Shown here: positions 41,474 through 49,277 of the stretch, piece after piece
How positions within the stretch are numbered: position 1 is the stretch's first letter
How the letters are laid out: every line of letters begins with the position of its first letter
Source of the DNA: Pseudomonas sp. CROZ-RG-20F-R04-15
Lineage (GTDB): Bacteria > Pseudomonadota > Gammaproteobacteria > Pseudomonadales > Pseudomonadaceae
DNA length: 64,000 bases
Assembly (NCBI RefSeq): GCF_022662375.1
Contig: NZ_JAKNQL010000011.1
Span: forward strand, 124,001-188,000
Direction: 5' to 3'
Notes under the pieces: model-generated
Told to the model about the DNA's origin: nothing
What the model saw: the letters and a program-made list of their open reading frames with translations, nothing else
Databases searched by the model: none
Translations under genes and position numbers: made by a program

Positions 41474-41583
41474 TGATCGTTCCCTCGCTCTGCGTGGGAA
41501 TGCCGCCATGGACGCTCTGCGTCAGTTTCTGGGACGCGGAGCGTCCCGGGATGCATTCCCACGCAGAGCGTGGGAACGATCAT
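41474..41583. repeat. Palindromic repeat, CCACGC-CTGCGTGGGAA family
   Basis: The outer arms GATCGTTCCC...GTGGGAATG and CATTCCCACGC...GGGAACGATC are inverted, with inner arms GGACGC / GCGTCC. It fills the glgE-treS gap and occurs in related form at three other places in the window, all intergenic. Confidence 0.85.
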
Positions 41584-43580
41584 TACGTAGCGGTGATTCG
41601 CCAAATGCCAAACGGCTGATACGCCGGGTCGATGCGCATGAACTGATATTTGCGATGCCAGTCCCAGCGATGGCCGTTCATCAAGTCTTCGCCGTGGGTC
41701 GTCGCATCGTCGGGCAGACCCATTTCCCACAACGGCAGCTCAAAATTCGCCTCCTGCACGTTATGCGGATCGAGGCTGACCGCGACCAGAATGAAGTTGC
41801 TGCCGTCGAAACTGCGCTTGCCGAAATACAGAATGTTGTCGTTCCAAGCGTTGTAGACCTTCAGGCCCAGGTGCGTATGCAGCGCCGGGTTCTGCCGGCG
41901 GATACGGTTGAGCTGGGCGATCTCGGCAATGATGTTGCCGGGCGCGGTGAAGTCGCGGACGCGAATCTCGTATTTCTCTGAGTCGAGATATTCCTCTTTG
42001 CCCGGCACTGGGGCCGACTCGCACAGCTCGAACCCCGAGTACATGCCCCACAGGCCCGAGCCCATGGTCGCCAGCGCCGCACGAATCAGAAAACCCGGAC
42101 GCCCGGATTCATGCAGGAATGCCGGGTTGATGTCTGGCGTGTTGACGAAGAAGTTCGGCCGGTAGCATTCGCGCCACGGCGATTCGTTCAATTCGGTGAA
42201 ATACGTCGCCAGCTCAGCCTTGGTGTTGCGCCAGGTGAAATAGGTGTAGCTCTGCGTGTAACCGACCTTGCCCAGCCGCGCCATCATCGCTGGCGTAGTG
42301 AAGGCCTCGGCGAGGAAAATCACTTCGGGGTACAGCGCCCGCACATCGGCGATCAGCCATTGCCAGAACGGCAGTGGTTTGGTGTGCGGATTGTCGACGC
42401 GGAAAATCTTCACGCCCTCCTCGACCCAGCCGATGACGATGTCGCGCAACTCGATCCACAGGCTCGGAATCGCATCCGGCGCATAGAAGTCGACGTTGAC
42501 GATGTCCTGATATTTCTTCGGCGGATTTTCCGCGTATTTGATCGTGCCGTCCGGGCGCCAGTTGAACCAGCCCGGATGCTGCTTGAGCCACGGGTGATCC
42601 TGGGAACACTGGATGGCGAAATCGAGGGCGATTTCCAGACCGTGATCGGCAGCAGCGGCGACCAGTCGGCGGAAGTCTTCGCGGGTGCCGAGTTGCGAGT
42701 GAATCGCCTCGTGTCCGCCCTCCTCGCTGCCAATCGCGTAAGGGCTGCCGGGATCATCCGGGCCGGCGGTCAGAGAATTATTGCGGCCCTTGCGGTGGGC
42801 GCGACCGATCGGATGGATCGGCGTGAAATACAGCACGTCGAAACCCATGTCCTGAATCATCGGCAGGCGCGAATGCACGTCATTAAAAGTGCCATGGCGA
42901 TGGGGATCGTCGGTCATCGAGCGCGGAAACAGTTCGTACCAACTAGCGAATTCAGCCAGTTCGCGTTCGACGTCCATCGGGAACTCAGGACTGACGCTCA
43001 AGTACGCGCGGTGATCGGCCTCGGCCATCAGTTGCGCACTGCGCGAGTGCAGAAACAGCGCAACTTGCTCGGTTTCGAGCAGGCCGGACAATTCATGGTG
43101 CAAGGCAGCCAGTTGCTCACTGAGCTGGCCTTCGCTGCGTTCGGCGGCCTGTTGCACCATCGTCCGGCCTTCCTGCAGCTCCAGCGAGACAGGGACGGCG
43201 GCGTTGTGCTTTTTCTCCAGTTCATACTGAAAACTGGCGAAGTGGTCGATCCACGCTTCGATGCAATACAGGTAGCGGCCCTGATGTTCAGGGCGGAACT
43301 GGCCTTGCCAGCCATTATTGCCCTGATCGGTCATGACTTCGCTTTGCCAGGTTTCCTCACCTTCCTCGCGCCAGCGGATGCGCACGGCGAGTTTGTCGTG
43401 ACCGTCGGCAAACACTTTGCTGGTGACCACCACTTCACGACCGGCAATCGACTTCACGGCGAACTGCCCGCCATCCAGCGTCGGCATGATGTTTTCGATG
43501 GCAATGCGCGGCAGCAGCAACGCCTGCGACAGCGGCATGTGCGGGTTGTAGCTTAATTCAGAAGTTTTTTCAGACGTCAT
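41583..43580 (-). CDS. glgE: Alpha-1,4-glucan:maltose-1-phosphate maltosyltransferase
   Basis: GlgE extends alpha-1,4-glucan by transferring maltosyl units from maltose-1-phosphate. The 665-residue GH13 protein has nucleophile Asp396 (FRVDNPHTKP) and acid Glu425 (LAEAFTTPAM), spaced 29 residues, close to Asp394/Glu423 of Streptomyces GlgE. The start at 43580 has AAGGAGAG upstream; the open frame extends to 43664 but lacks such a site. It is first in the minus-strand operon and lies about 90 bases after an AlgU-like promoter. Confidence 0.93.
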   Translation of the reverse strand: MTSEKTSELSYNPHMPLSQALLLPRIAIENIMPTLDGGQFAVKSIAGREVVVTSKVFADGHDKLAVRIRWREEGEETWQSEVMTDQGNNGWQGQFRPEHQGRYLYCIEAWIDHFASFQYELEKKHNAAVPVSLELQEGRTMVQQAAERSEGQLSEQLAALHHELSGLLETEQVALFLHSRSAQLMAEADHRAYLSVSPEFPMDVERELAEFASWYELFPRSMTDDPHRHGTFNDVHSRLPMIQDMGFDVLYFTPIHPIGRAHRKGRNNSLTAGPDDPGSPYAIGSEEGGHEAIHSQLGTREDFRRLVAAAADHGLEIALDFAIQCSQDHPWLKQHPGWFNWRPDGTIKYAENPPKKYQDIVNVDFYAPDAIPSLWIELRDIVIGWVEEGVKIFRVDNPHTKPLPFWQWLIADVRALYPEVIFLAEAFTTPAMMARLGKVGYTQSYTYFTWRNTKAELATYFTELNESPWRECYRPNFFVNTPDINPAFLHESGRPGFLIRAALATMGSGLWGMYSGFELCESAPVPGKEEYLDSEKYEIRVRDFTAPGNIIAEIAQLNRIRRQNPALHTHLGLKVYNAWNDNILYFGKRSFDGSNFILVAVSLDPHNVQEANFELPLWEMGLPDDATTHGEDLMNGHRWDWHRKYQFMRIDPAYQPFGIWRITAT

Positions 43581-43669
43581 TGAGCATCTCTCCTTAACGC
43601 CCCAAGGACGCTCTTGTGCCGGGTCAGTGTTCGCAACGCAGCGCCTGCCCCGGAATGAACTCACTTAGG

Positions 43670-43698
43670 TTCCGAGCAACCGCCGCCGGGAAAAGTTC
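43670..43698 (-). promoter_or_regulatory. AlgU-type promoter of glgE operon
   Basis: On the minus strand GAACTT (43698-43693), 17 bases, then TCGGA (43675-43671) matches AlgU/RpoE promoters (GAACTT-N16/17-TCTGA) with one mismatch. It lies about 90 bases before glgE. Osmotic-stress control of trehalose/glucan genes by AlgU is known in Pseudomonas. Confidence 0.55.
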
Positions 43699-43797
43699 AG
43701 ATGAAATTGCCGTGTCAGAAAAGCGGATCGAATTGCGCGCAGGGTGGTCAATCCACTTAAGCACTTCTCACGCCATGTGCCACACGGAGGTCAACAG

Positions 43798-43956
43798 ATG
43801 AACATCCCGATTCCGGCGGAAACGCCCGATCCGAACATCGACAAACCCACCCTGCCCGAGACCGAGCCGCAACCGATTCCCGAGCAGGAACCACCCGGCA
43901 CCACGCCACCGCCTAAAGAGGAACCGCCGAGCACGATGCCCCCGGTCATCGTCTAA
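43798..43956 (+). CDS. Proline-rich 52-residue protein
   Basis: MNIPIPAETPDPN starts a short, highly proline- and glutamate-rich, likely disordered chain with repeats of PEx/PEQEPPG type. GGAGG precedes ATG 43798, 6 bases away; the in-frame ATG 43744 has no such site. It lies divergently from glgE. No function is known; a small stress-related peptide is possible. Confidence 0.6.
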   Translation: MNIPIPAETPDPNIDKPTLPETEPQPIPEQEPPGTTPPPKEEPPSTMPPVIV

Positions 43957-43961
43957 CTGAT

Positions 43962-44066
43962 CGTTCCCACGCGCAGCAAAGGAATGCAGCCCGGGACGCT
44001 CCGCGTCCCATAGCGGACGCGGAGCGTCCATTGAGCCATTCCCACGCAGAGCGTGGGAACGATCAT
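43962..44066. repeat. Palindromic repeat, CCACGC-CTGCGTGGGAA family
   Basis: Outer arms GATCGTTCCCACGC and GCGTGGGAACGATC flank inner arms GGACGCTCCGCGTCC and GGACGCGGAGCGTCC. It lies between the proline-rich gene and the convergent mgtC-type gene. Confidence 0.85.
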
Positions 44067-44081
44067 CCGGCACCGGAATGA

Positions 44082-44594
44082 TCAGTGGTCGTCAGTCTTA
44101 TCCTCTTCCTTTTCGAAAAGCTTCACGATCCGCGGCATCACGCTAAAAATTGCCAGTGCGAGAAAGGTGCTGAGCAACGCCGTAGCCTCTTTGCCCAACC
44201 CGGCGGCCACACCAATGGCCGCCGTCATCCACAGCCCGGCAGCCGTGGTCAGGCCTTTAACATGGCCTTCATCGCCTTCCTTGTTTTTCAGAATAGTCCC
44301 GGCACCGAGAAAGCCGATCCCGGCAATCACCCCCTGCACCACCCGGCTCATCGCATCGGACTCGGCGCCGGACGTCTGCGGCACCAGCACAAACAACGCT
44401 GCCCCCAGCGCTACCAGCATGTGCGTGCGCACCCCGGCCGCCTTGCCCTTGTGCTCGCGCTCGAAGCCGAGAATTCCGCCGAGTACCGCCGCCATCAGCA
44501 GGCGCACGGTGATGCGCGTCAATTGCGAAGCATCTCCGACGTCGGCGAATTCCGCTTGCAGGGTTTGCCACACTTCATGCCACCACGCGTTCAT
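44082..44594 (-). CDS. MgtC/SapB-family membrane protein
   Basis: This 170-residue membrane protein matches MgtC/SapB: an N-terminal segment with RITVRLLMAAVLGGILGFERE (about 27-47), then GVRTHMLVALGAALFVL and GVIAGIGFLGAGTILK...VKGLTTAAGLW, and a charged C-terminal tail. MgtC proteins act in Mg2+ limitation and in virulence in several bacteria. The start at 44594 is chosen over 44636 since the extra 14 residues are not part of the family. No partner gene adjoins it. Confidence 0.85.
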   Translation of the reverse strand: MNAWWHEVWQTLQAEFADVGDASQLTRITVRLLMAAVLGGILGFEREHKGKAAGVRTHMLVALGAALFVLVPQTSGAESDAMSRVVQGVIAGIGFLGAGTILKNKEGDEGHVKGLTTAAGLWMTAAIGVAAGLGKEATALLSTFLALAIFSVMPRIVKLFEKEEDKTDDH

Positions 44595-44720
44595 CGTGCA
44601 GTCCTTGTTGTTATTGGCTGGATAGACGATGGACAACGGCGACCATTAATCGGTTGCGCAGAACGATCCGCGAACCTTGCGTCCTAATCTTGCAGACCTA
44701 CCTGAAAAAGGACTGCTCCT

Positions 44721-44969
44721 ATGCCTCTTCGAGTCGATGAATCCAACCCCGAGCAAAAAGTGTGTTTTTTCACCGTTGAACATGGCGAGGAAATTCGCAT
44801 TTGCGACACCCTGGAAGTCATGACGGATAGCGAAAAATCCATGTCGTTCGTGGACATAGAAGGCCGGCGCGTTTACATCACCGAAGCAGAAGCCGACAAA
44901 TTGACCGTCGCAGGTGCCAAGGACGGACGCAAACACCTGAAAGCCGACGAGAGTGATTCGGTGATTTGA
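44721..44969 (+). CDS. DUF3203-family small protein
   Basis: This 82-residue soluble protein matches DUF3203 (from memory): VCFFTVEHGEEIRICDTLEVMTD and a C-terminal ITEAEADKLTVAGAKDGRKHL. AAAAAGGA precedes the start. The family is Pseudomonas-restricted and of unknown function. It sits upstream of ccoG with a 171-base gap, so it is probably a separate gene. Confidence 0.75.
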   Translation: MPLRVDESNPEQKVCFFTVEHGEEIRICDTLEVMTDSEKSMSFVDIEGRRVYITEAEADKLTVAGAKDGRKHLKADESDSVI

Positions 44970-45158
44970 CTGACCTTGATCAACACCGCGCGCAAACGTC
45001 TGCGATAGGCGTTTGCGCCCACGTCTGCGGGCTGCTTCAAGTTGTCGCAGGCGCTGCGCGAAATCTCATCTGATCCGCTTTTTATTGAAATACCTGAGTC
45101 TGTTATGCAAACAGATCGACGCTCATAGTGCTCCGGCCTGATGGAGGCTGATGAGCGA

Positions 45159-46595
45159 ATGACCATGAGCGAACAAATCCCCGTCCGAACCGTAGAAGCA
45201 ACGCCCACTATAAAGAGTGTGCCCGCACGCCCAATGAAGGCGACGGCCAAATCCAGCGACAACCAGATCCACACCCGCAGCTTCACCGGCCTGTTCCGCA
45301 CCCTGCGCATGAGCGGCGCGGGATTTCTGTTTGTGCTGTTTTTCGGCACCGTGTGGCTGAATTGGGGCGGTCGTCAGGCGGTGCTTTGGGATCTTTCCGA
45401 AAGCAAATTCCACATCTTTGGCGCGACATTCTGGCCGCAGGATTTCATTCTGCTTTCGGCGCTGCTGATCATCGCCGCGTTCGGCCTGTTCGCCATCACC
45501 GTGTTTGCCGGTCGGGTCTGGTGCGGCTACACCTGCCCGCAGAGTTCGTGGACGTGGATCTTCATGTGGTGCGAAAAGATCACCGAAGGCGAGCGCAACC
45601 AGCGCATCAAACTGCAAGCCGCACCCTGGAGCCTGAACAAACTGGCGCGCCGTGCGGCCAAGCACACTTTGTGGCTGGCAATCAGCGTAATGACCGGCCT
45701 GACCTTCGTCGGTTATTTCACCCCGATCCGGCCATTGGCTGAAGAGTTGCTGACCCTGCAAATCGGCGGTGTCAGCCTGTTCTGGGTGCTGTTCTTCGCT
45801 GCGGCCACCTACATCAACGCCGGCTGGTTGCGTGAAGCGGTGTGCATGCACATGTGCCCGTATGCGCGGTTCCAGAGCGTGATGTTCGACAAGGACACCC
45901 TGGCGATTGCCTACGACGTGGCCCGTGGCGAGAATCGGGGCCCGCGTAAACGCGACGTGAAGCCGGTAGAAGCCGGTCTGGGTGATTGCATCGACTGCCA
46001 GTTGTGCGTGCAGGTCTGCCCGACTGGCATCGACATCCGAGACGGCTTGCAGATGGAGTGCATCGGTTGCGCCGCGTGCATCGACGCCTGCGATTCGATC
46101 ATGGACAAGATGAACTACCCGCGCGGCTTGATCCGCTACAGTTCCGAGCGCGAATTGCAGGGTGGCAAAACCCATCTGCTGCGCCCGCGCCTGATTGGCT
46201 ACACCGTGGTGCTGGTGGCAATGATCGGCGCGTTGGCACTGGCGCTGGTCGAGCGGCCAATGGTGTCGCTGGACGTGACCAAGGATCGCGGGCTGTTCCG
46301 CGAGAACGGTCAGGGCCAGATCGAAAACATCTATAGCCTCAAAGTCATCAACAAGACCCAGCAGCGTCAGGATTACCACCTGAGCTTGGTCGACGGCGAT
46401 GGCTTCCAGTTGCAAGGCAAGAATGAGTTGAGCCTGGCGCCGGGGGAAATTGTCGATGTGCCGGTGTCGGTGGCGATGACCACAGAACGCCCGGCCAGCA
46501 GTTCGCAGACCCTGAGCTTCAAGATTGCCGACAGCGATGAGCCTGAGGTTTATAGCGTGGCGAAAAGCAGGTTTGTGGCGCCGATGAATCGCTGA
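45159..46595 (+). CDS. ccoG: Cytochrome c oxidase accessory protein, FixG/CcoG type
   Basis: This 478-residue polyferredoxin has an N-terminal segment, about five membrane helices, two Cys clusters (RVWCGYTCPQSS near 120 and CMHMCPYARFQ), two 4Fe-4S clusters in CIDCQLCVQVCP...CIGCAACIDACD (from Cys277), and a C-terminal Ig-like domain. CcoG helps deliver copper to cbb3 cytochrome oxidase. Unlike its usual place beside ccoNOPQ and ccoI, it is alone here. ATG 45159 sits 10 bases after GGAGG; ATG 45165 is equally possible. Confidence 0.88.
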   Translation: MTMSEQIPVRTVEATPTIKSVPARPMKATAKSSDNQIHTRSFTGLFRTLRMSGAGFLFVLFFGTVWLNWGGRQAVLWDLSESKFHIFGATFWPQDFILLSALLIIAAFGLFAITVFAGRVWCGYTCPQSSWTWIFMWCEKITEGERNQRIKLQAAPWSLNKLARRAAKHTLWLAISVMTGLTFVGYFTPIRPLAEELLTLQIGGVSLFWVLFFAAATYINAGWLREAVCMHMCPYARFQSVMFDKDTLAIAYDVARGENRGPRKRDVKPVEAGLGDCIDCQLCVQVCPTGIDIRDGLQMECIGCAACIDACDSIMDKMNYPRGLIRYSSERELQGGKTHLLRPRLIGYTVVLVAMIGALALALVERPMVSLDVTKDRGLFRENGQGQIENIYSLKVINKTQQRQDYHLSLVDGDGFQLQGKNELSLAPGEIVDVPVSVAMTTERPASSSQTLSFKIADSDEPEVYSVAKSRFVAPMNR

Positions 46596-46870
46596 GCCGT
46601 TAGAATCTTTTCCCCTCACCCCAGCCCTCTCCCAGGGGTAGAGGGGGCCGACCGAGGTGTCTGTCGCTAGATATCGACCTGACAGACCGAGTCGATTATG
46701 GATTCAGCAAAGCACTTTCCGGCCGAATCGATTATGGATTCAGAAAAGCACTTTCAGGTCGGTGTAGTTCACAAGCATCCCCCAATCAGTCCCCTCTCCC
46801 TCTGGGAGAGGGCTAGGGTGAGGGGCAATTTCCCTGACACCCATCAATCAACCAGCACCAAGGCTCCTCG
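46596..46870. repeat. Inverted repeat with 36-base tandem duplication
   Basis: This 275-base gap has two arms, CCCCTCACCCCAGCCCTCTCCC (46612-46633) and GGGAGAGGGCTAGGGTGAGGGG (46804-46825), which are inverted with one mismatch. Between them lie two direct copies of a 28-base unit beginning TCGATTATGGATTCAG (46692 and 46728), differing by one base, 36 bases apart. No gene is seen. Confidence 0.75.
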
Positions 46871-48280
46871 ATGAAACGCTACGAAAAATTCGCCGACGAC
46901 ATCGCTGAACTGATCCGCTCCGGCGTCCTTGGCCCCGGCCAGCGCGTGCCTTCGGTGCGCTACGCCAGCCAGACCTATGGCGTCAGCCCGTCCACGGTGT
47001 TCCAAGCCTATTACCTGCTCGAACGCCGTGGCCTCATCCGCGCCCGGCCGCGTTCCGGCTACTTCGTCAACACCCACGCGCCGAGCCCGTTTTCCGAGCC
47101 GGTGATCAGCAGCCACGTTAACGACTCCACCGAAGTCGACGTCAGCGAACTGGTGTTCTCGGTCCTCGATTCGATCAAGGACCCCAGCACCGTCCCCTTC
47201 GGCTCGGCATTCCCCAGCCCGACCCTGTTTCCGTTGCAACGCCTGTCGCGCTCGCTGGCCAGCGCCGCCCGCGAGATGGACCCGCGCATGGTCGTCACCG
47301 ACATGTCGCCGGGCAACCCGCAACTGCGCCGGCAGATCGCCCTGCGCTACATGGTCGGCGGCCTGATGCTGCCGATGGAAGAACTGCTGATCACCAACGG
47401 CGCTCTCGAAGCGCTGAACCTGTGCCTGCAAGCCGTAACCGAACCCGGCGATCTGGTGGCGATCGAAGCCCCGGCGTTTTACGCCAGCCTGCAAGTGCTG
47501 GAACGGCTGAAACTCAAAGCCGTGGAAATCCCCGTGCACCCGCGCGACGGCATCGACCTCGGCGTGCTTGCGCAAACTCTGGAGCGCCATCCGATCAAGG
47601 CCTGCTGGTGCATGACCAGTTTCCAGAACCCGATGGGCGCAACCATGCCCGAAGCGAAGAAGCAGGAACTGGTCGAACTGCTGCGCCGCCATCAAGTGCC
47701 GCTGATCGAAGACGACGTCTACGCCGAACTCTATTACGGCCAACAGGCCCCGAAACCGGCCAAGGCCTTCGACACCGAAGGTCTGGTGATGCATTGCGGC
47801 TCCTTTGCCAAGAGCCTCGCGCCCGGGTATCGCATCGGCTGGGTCGCCGCCGGCCGCTACGCACAGAAAATCGAACGACTGAAACTGATGACTTCGCTGT
47901 GCGCCTCGATGCCAGCGCAGGCAGCGATTGCCGACTATCTGCAGCACGGCGGCTACGATCGGCATCTGCGCAAACTGCGTTACGCCCTGGAAGAACAGCA
48001 GAGCGCGATGCTCGCCGCGATTGCCCGTTATTTCCCGGCGCAGACGCGGGTCAGCCAACCGGCGGGCGGTTACTTCTTGTGGCTGGAATTACCGCCGCAG
48101 ATGGATTCGTTGAAGTTGTTTCAGATGGCGCTGGCACAAGGCATCAGCATTGCGCCGGGGCCGATTTTCTCGCCGACGCAGCGGTTCAGGAATTGTATTC
48201 GTCTGAACTATGGCAGCCCTTGGACTGAGGATTCGGAGAAGGCCATGGAGACGTTGGGGCGGATTGTGCGGTCGTTCTGA
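46871..48280 (+). CDS. MocR-type regulator (GntR helix-turn-helix plus aminotransferase domain)
   Basis: This 469-residue protein joins an N-terminal GntR winged helix (about 1-70; GPGQRVPSVR and GVSPSTVFQAYYLLERRGLIRARPRSGYFV) to a fold type I aminotransferase domain (about 100-469). The PLP-binding lysine is Lys314 in CGSFAKSLAPGYRIGW. MocR proteins are PLP-dependent transcription factors for amine or vitamin B6 metabolism. No divergent metabolic operon adjoins it, so its target is unknown. It differs in having no visible neighbour that it would obviously control. Confidence 0.88.
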   Translation: MKRYEKFADDIAELIRSGVLGPGQRVPSVRYASQTYGVSPSTVFQAYYLLERRGLIRARPRSGYFVNTHAPSPFSEPVISSHVNDSTEVDVSELVFSVLDSIKDPSTVPFGSAFPSPTLFPLQRLSRSLASAAREMDPRMVVTDMSPGNPQLRRQIALRYMVGGLMLPMEELLITNGALEALNLCLQAVTEPGDLVAIEAPAFYASLQVLERLKLKAVEIPVHPRDGIDLGVLAQTLERHPIKACWCMTSFQNPMGATMPEAKKQELVELLRRHQVPLIEDDVYAELYYGQQAPKPAKAFDTEGLVMHCGSFAKSLAPGYRIGWVAAGRYAQKIERLKLMTSLCASMPAQAAIADYLQHGGYDRHLRKLRYALEEQQSAMLAAIARYFPAQTRVSQPAGGYFLWLELPPQMDSLKLFQMALAQGISIAPGPIFSPTQRFRNCIRLNYGSPWTEDSEKAMETLGRIVRSF

Positions 48281-48342
48281 CAATCCTGTGTTGTCTGGGC
48301 TATTGCCTTCGCGAGCAGACCTGGCAGCGAAACTCTCTGGAC

Positions 48343-49089
48343 TTAACGCCCACCCCCCAAATCAACAAACGTCCCGGTCGCATACGACGCCTTGTCCGAC
48401 AACAACCAGACAATCGCCTCCGCCACTTCATCCGGCCGACCGCCACGGGCCATCGGAATCGCCGACTCGAGCTTGCTGACCCGGTCCGGATCGCCGCTCA
48501 AGGCATGGAAATCGGTATAGATGTAACCCGGACGCACCGCGTTGACCCGAATCCCTTCGCCCGCCACTTCCTTGGACAGACCGATGGTGAAGGTGTCGAG
48601 CGCGCCTTTGGAGGCGGCGTAATCGACGTATTCGTTCGGCGAGCCGAGGCGCGCAGCCACTGACGACACGTTGACGATACTGCCGCCCTGCCCGCCGTGC
48701 TTGGGCGACATGCGCAGGATCGCGTGCTTGGCGCAGAGGATCGGCGCCAGGACATTGGTTTTCATGATTTTCAGAATGCGGAATTCGGACATTTCGTCGA
48801 CTCGCGACTTTTGTCCGACGGTGCCAGCATTGTTCACCAGAGCGGTGACACGGCCCAGTTCGCTGTCGACGCGCTGGAACAGCGCAATCACTTCGTCTTC
48901 GATGCTGACGTCGGCACGTACGGCGATGGCTTGTGCGCCCAATGCGCGGACTTGCTCCAGCACGCTTTGCGCAGCCTGTTCATCCGACTGATAGTTGATG
49001 CAGATCCGATAGCCTTGCGCGGCAGCCAACAAAGCCGTAGCGGCGCCAATTCCGCGCCCGCCACCGGTGATCACAATGACTTTATCCAT
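48343..49089 (-). CDS. SDR-family oxidoreductase
   Basis: This 248-residue short-chain dehydrogenase has the cofactor motif TGGGRGIG (8-15), NNAG (86-89), catalytic Ser near 143, and YAASK (Tyr157, Lys161). It reduces or oxidises a carbonyl/alcohol with NAD(P)H; substrate unknown. The start at 49089 is preferred, as the longer frame to 49227 runs through a REP unit. It is transcribed alone, convergent with the MocR gene. Confidence 0.85.
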   Translation of the reverse strand: MDKVIVITGGGRGIGAATALLAAAQGYRICINYQSDEQAAQSVLEQVRALGAQAIAVRADVSIEDEVIALFQRVDSELGRVTALVNNAGTVGQKSRVDEMSEFRILKIMKTNVLAPILCAKHAILRMSPKHGGQGGSIVNVSSVAARLGSPNEYVDYAASKGALDTFTIGLSKEVAGEGIRVNAVRPGYIYTDFHALSGDPDRVSKLESAIPMARGGRPDEVAEAIVWLLSDKASYATGTFVDLGGGR

Positions 49090-49184
49090 GCTGGCCTTTC
49101 CCCCAAATGCACACGTAACAGTCGGGGGGAAGAATAACCGCCATTGGCGGCTTTTGCATGGAGTCTGTGGTGTCTGGGCAGACG

Positions 49185-49260
49185 CCTTCGCGAGCAGGCT
49201 CGCTGCCACACTGTATTTGTGCTCCACGCCGCCCCTGTGGGAGGGAGCCTGCTCGCGAAG
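49185..49260. repeat. REP pair
   Basis: Inverted REP units at 49185 and about 49235-49260 (with single-base changes) lie between the SDR gene and the end of the GGDEF-EAL gene. Confidence 0.8.
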
Positions 49261-49277
49261 AACGGTAACGCGGTCGA

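Noticed and set aside
48300..48340. A further REP unit
   Set aside because: Only about 14 bases match the core and the rest is degenerate, so it is not listed as a feature.
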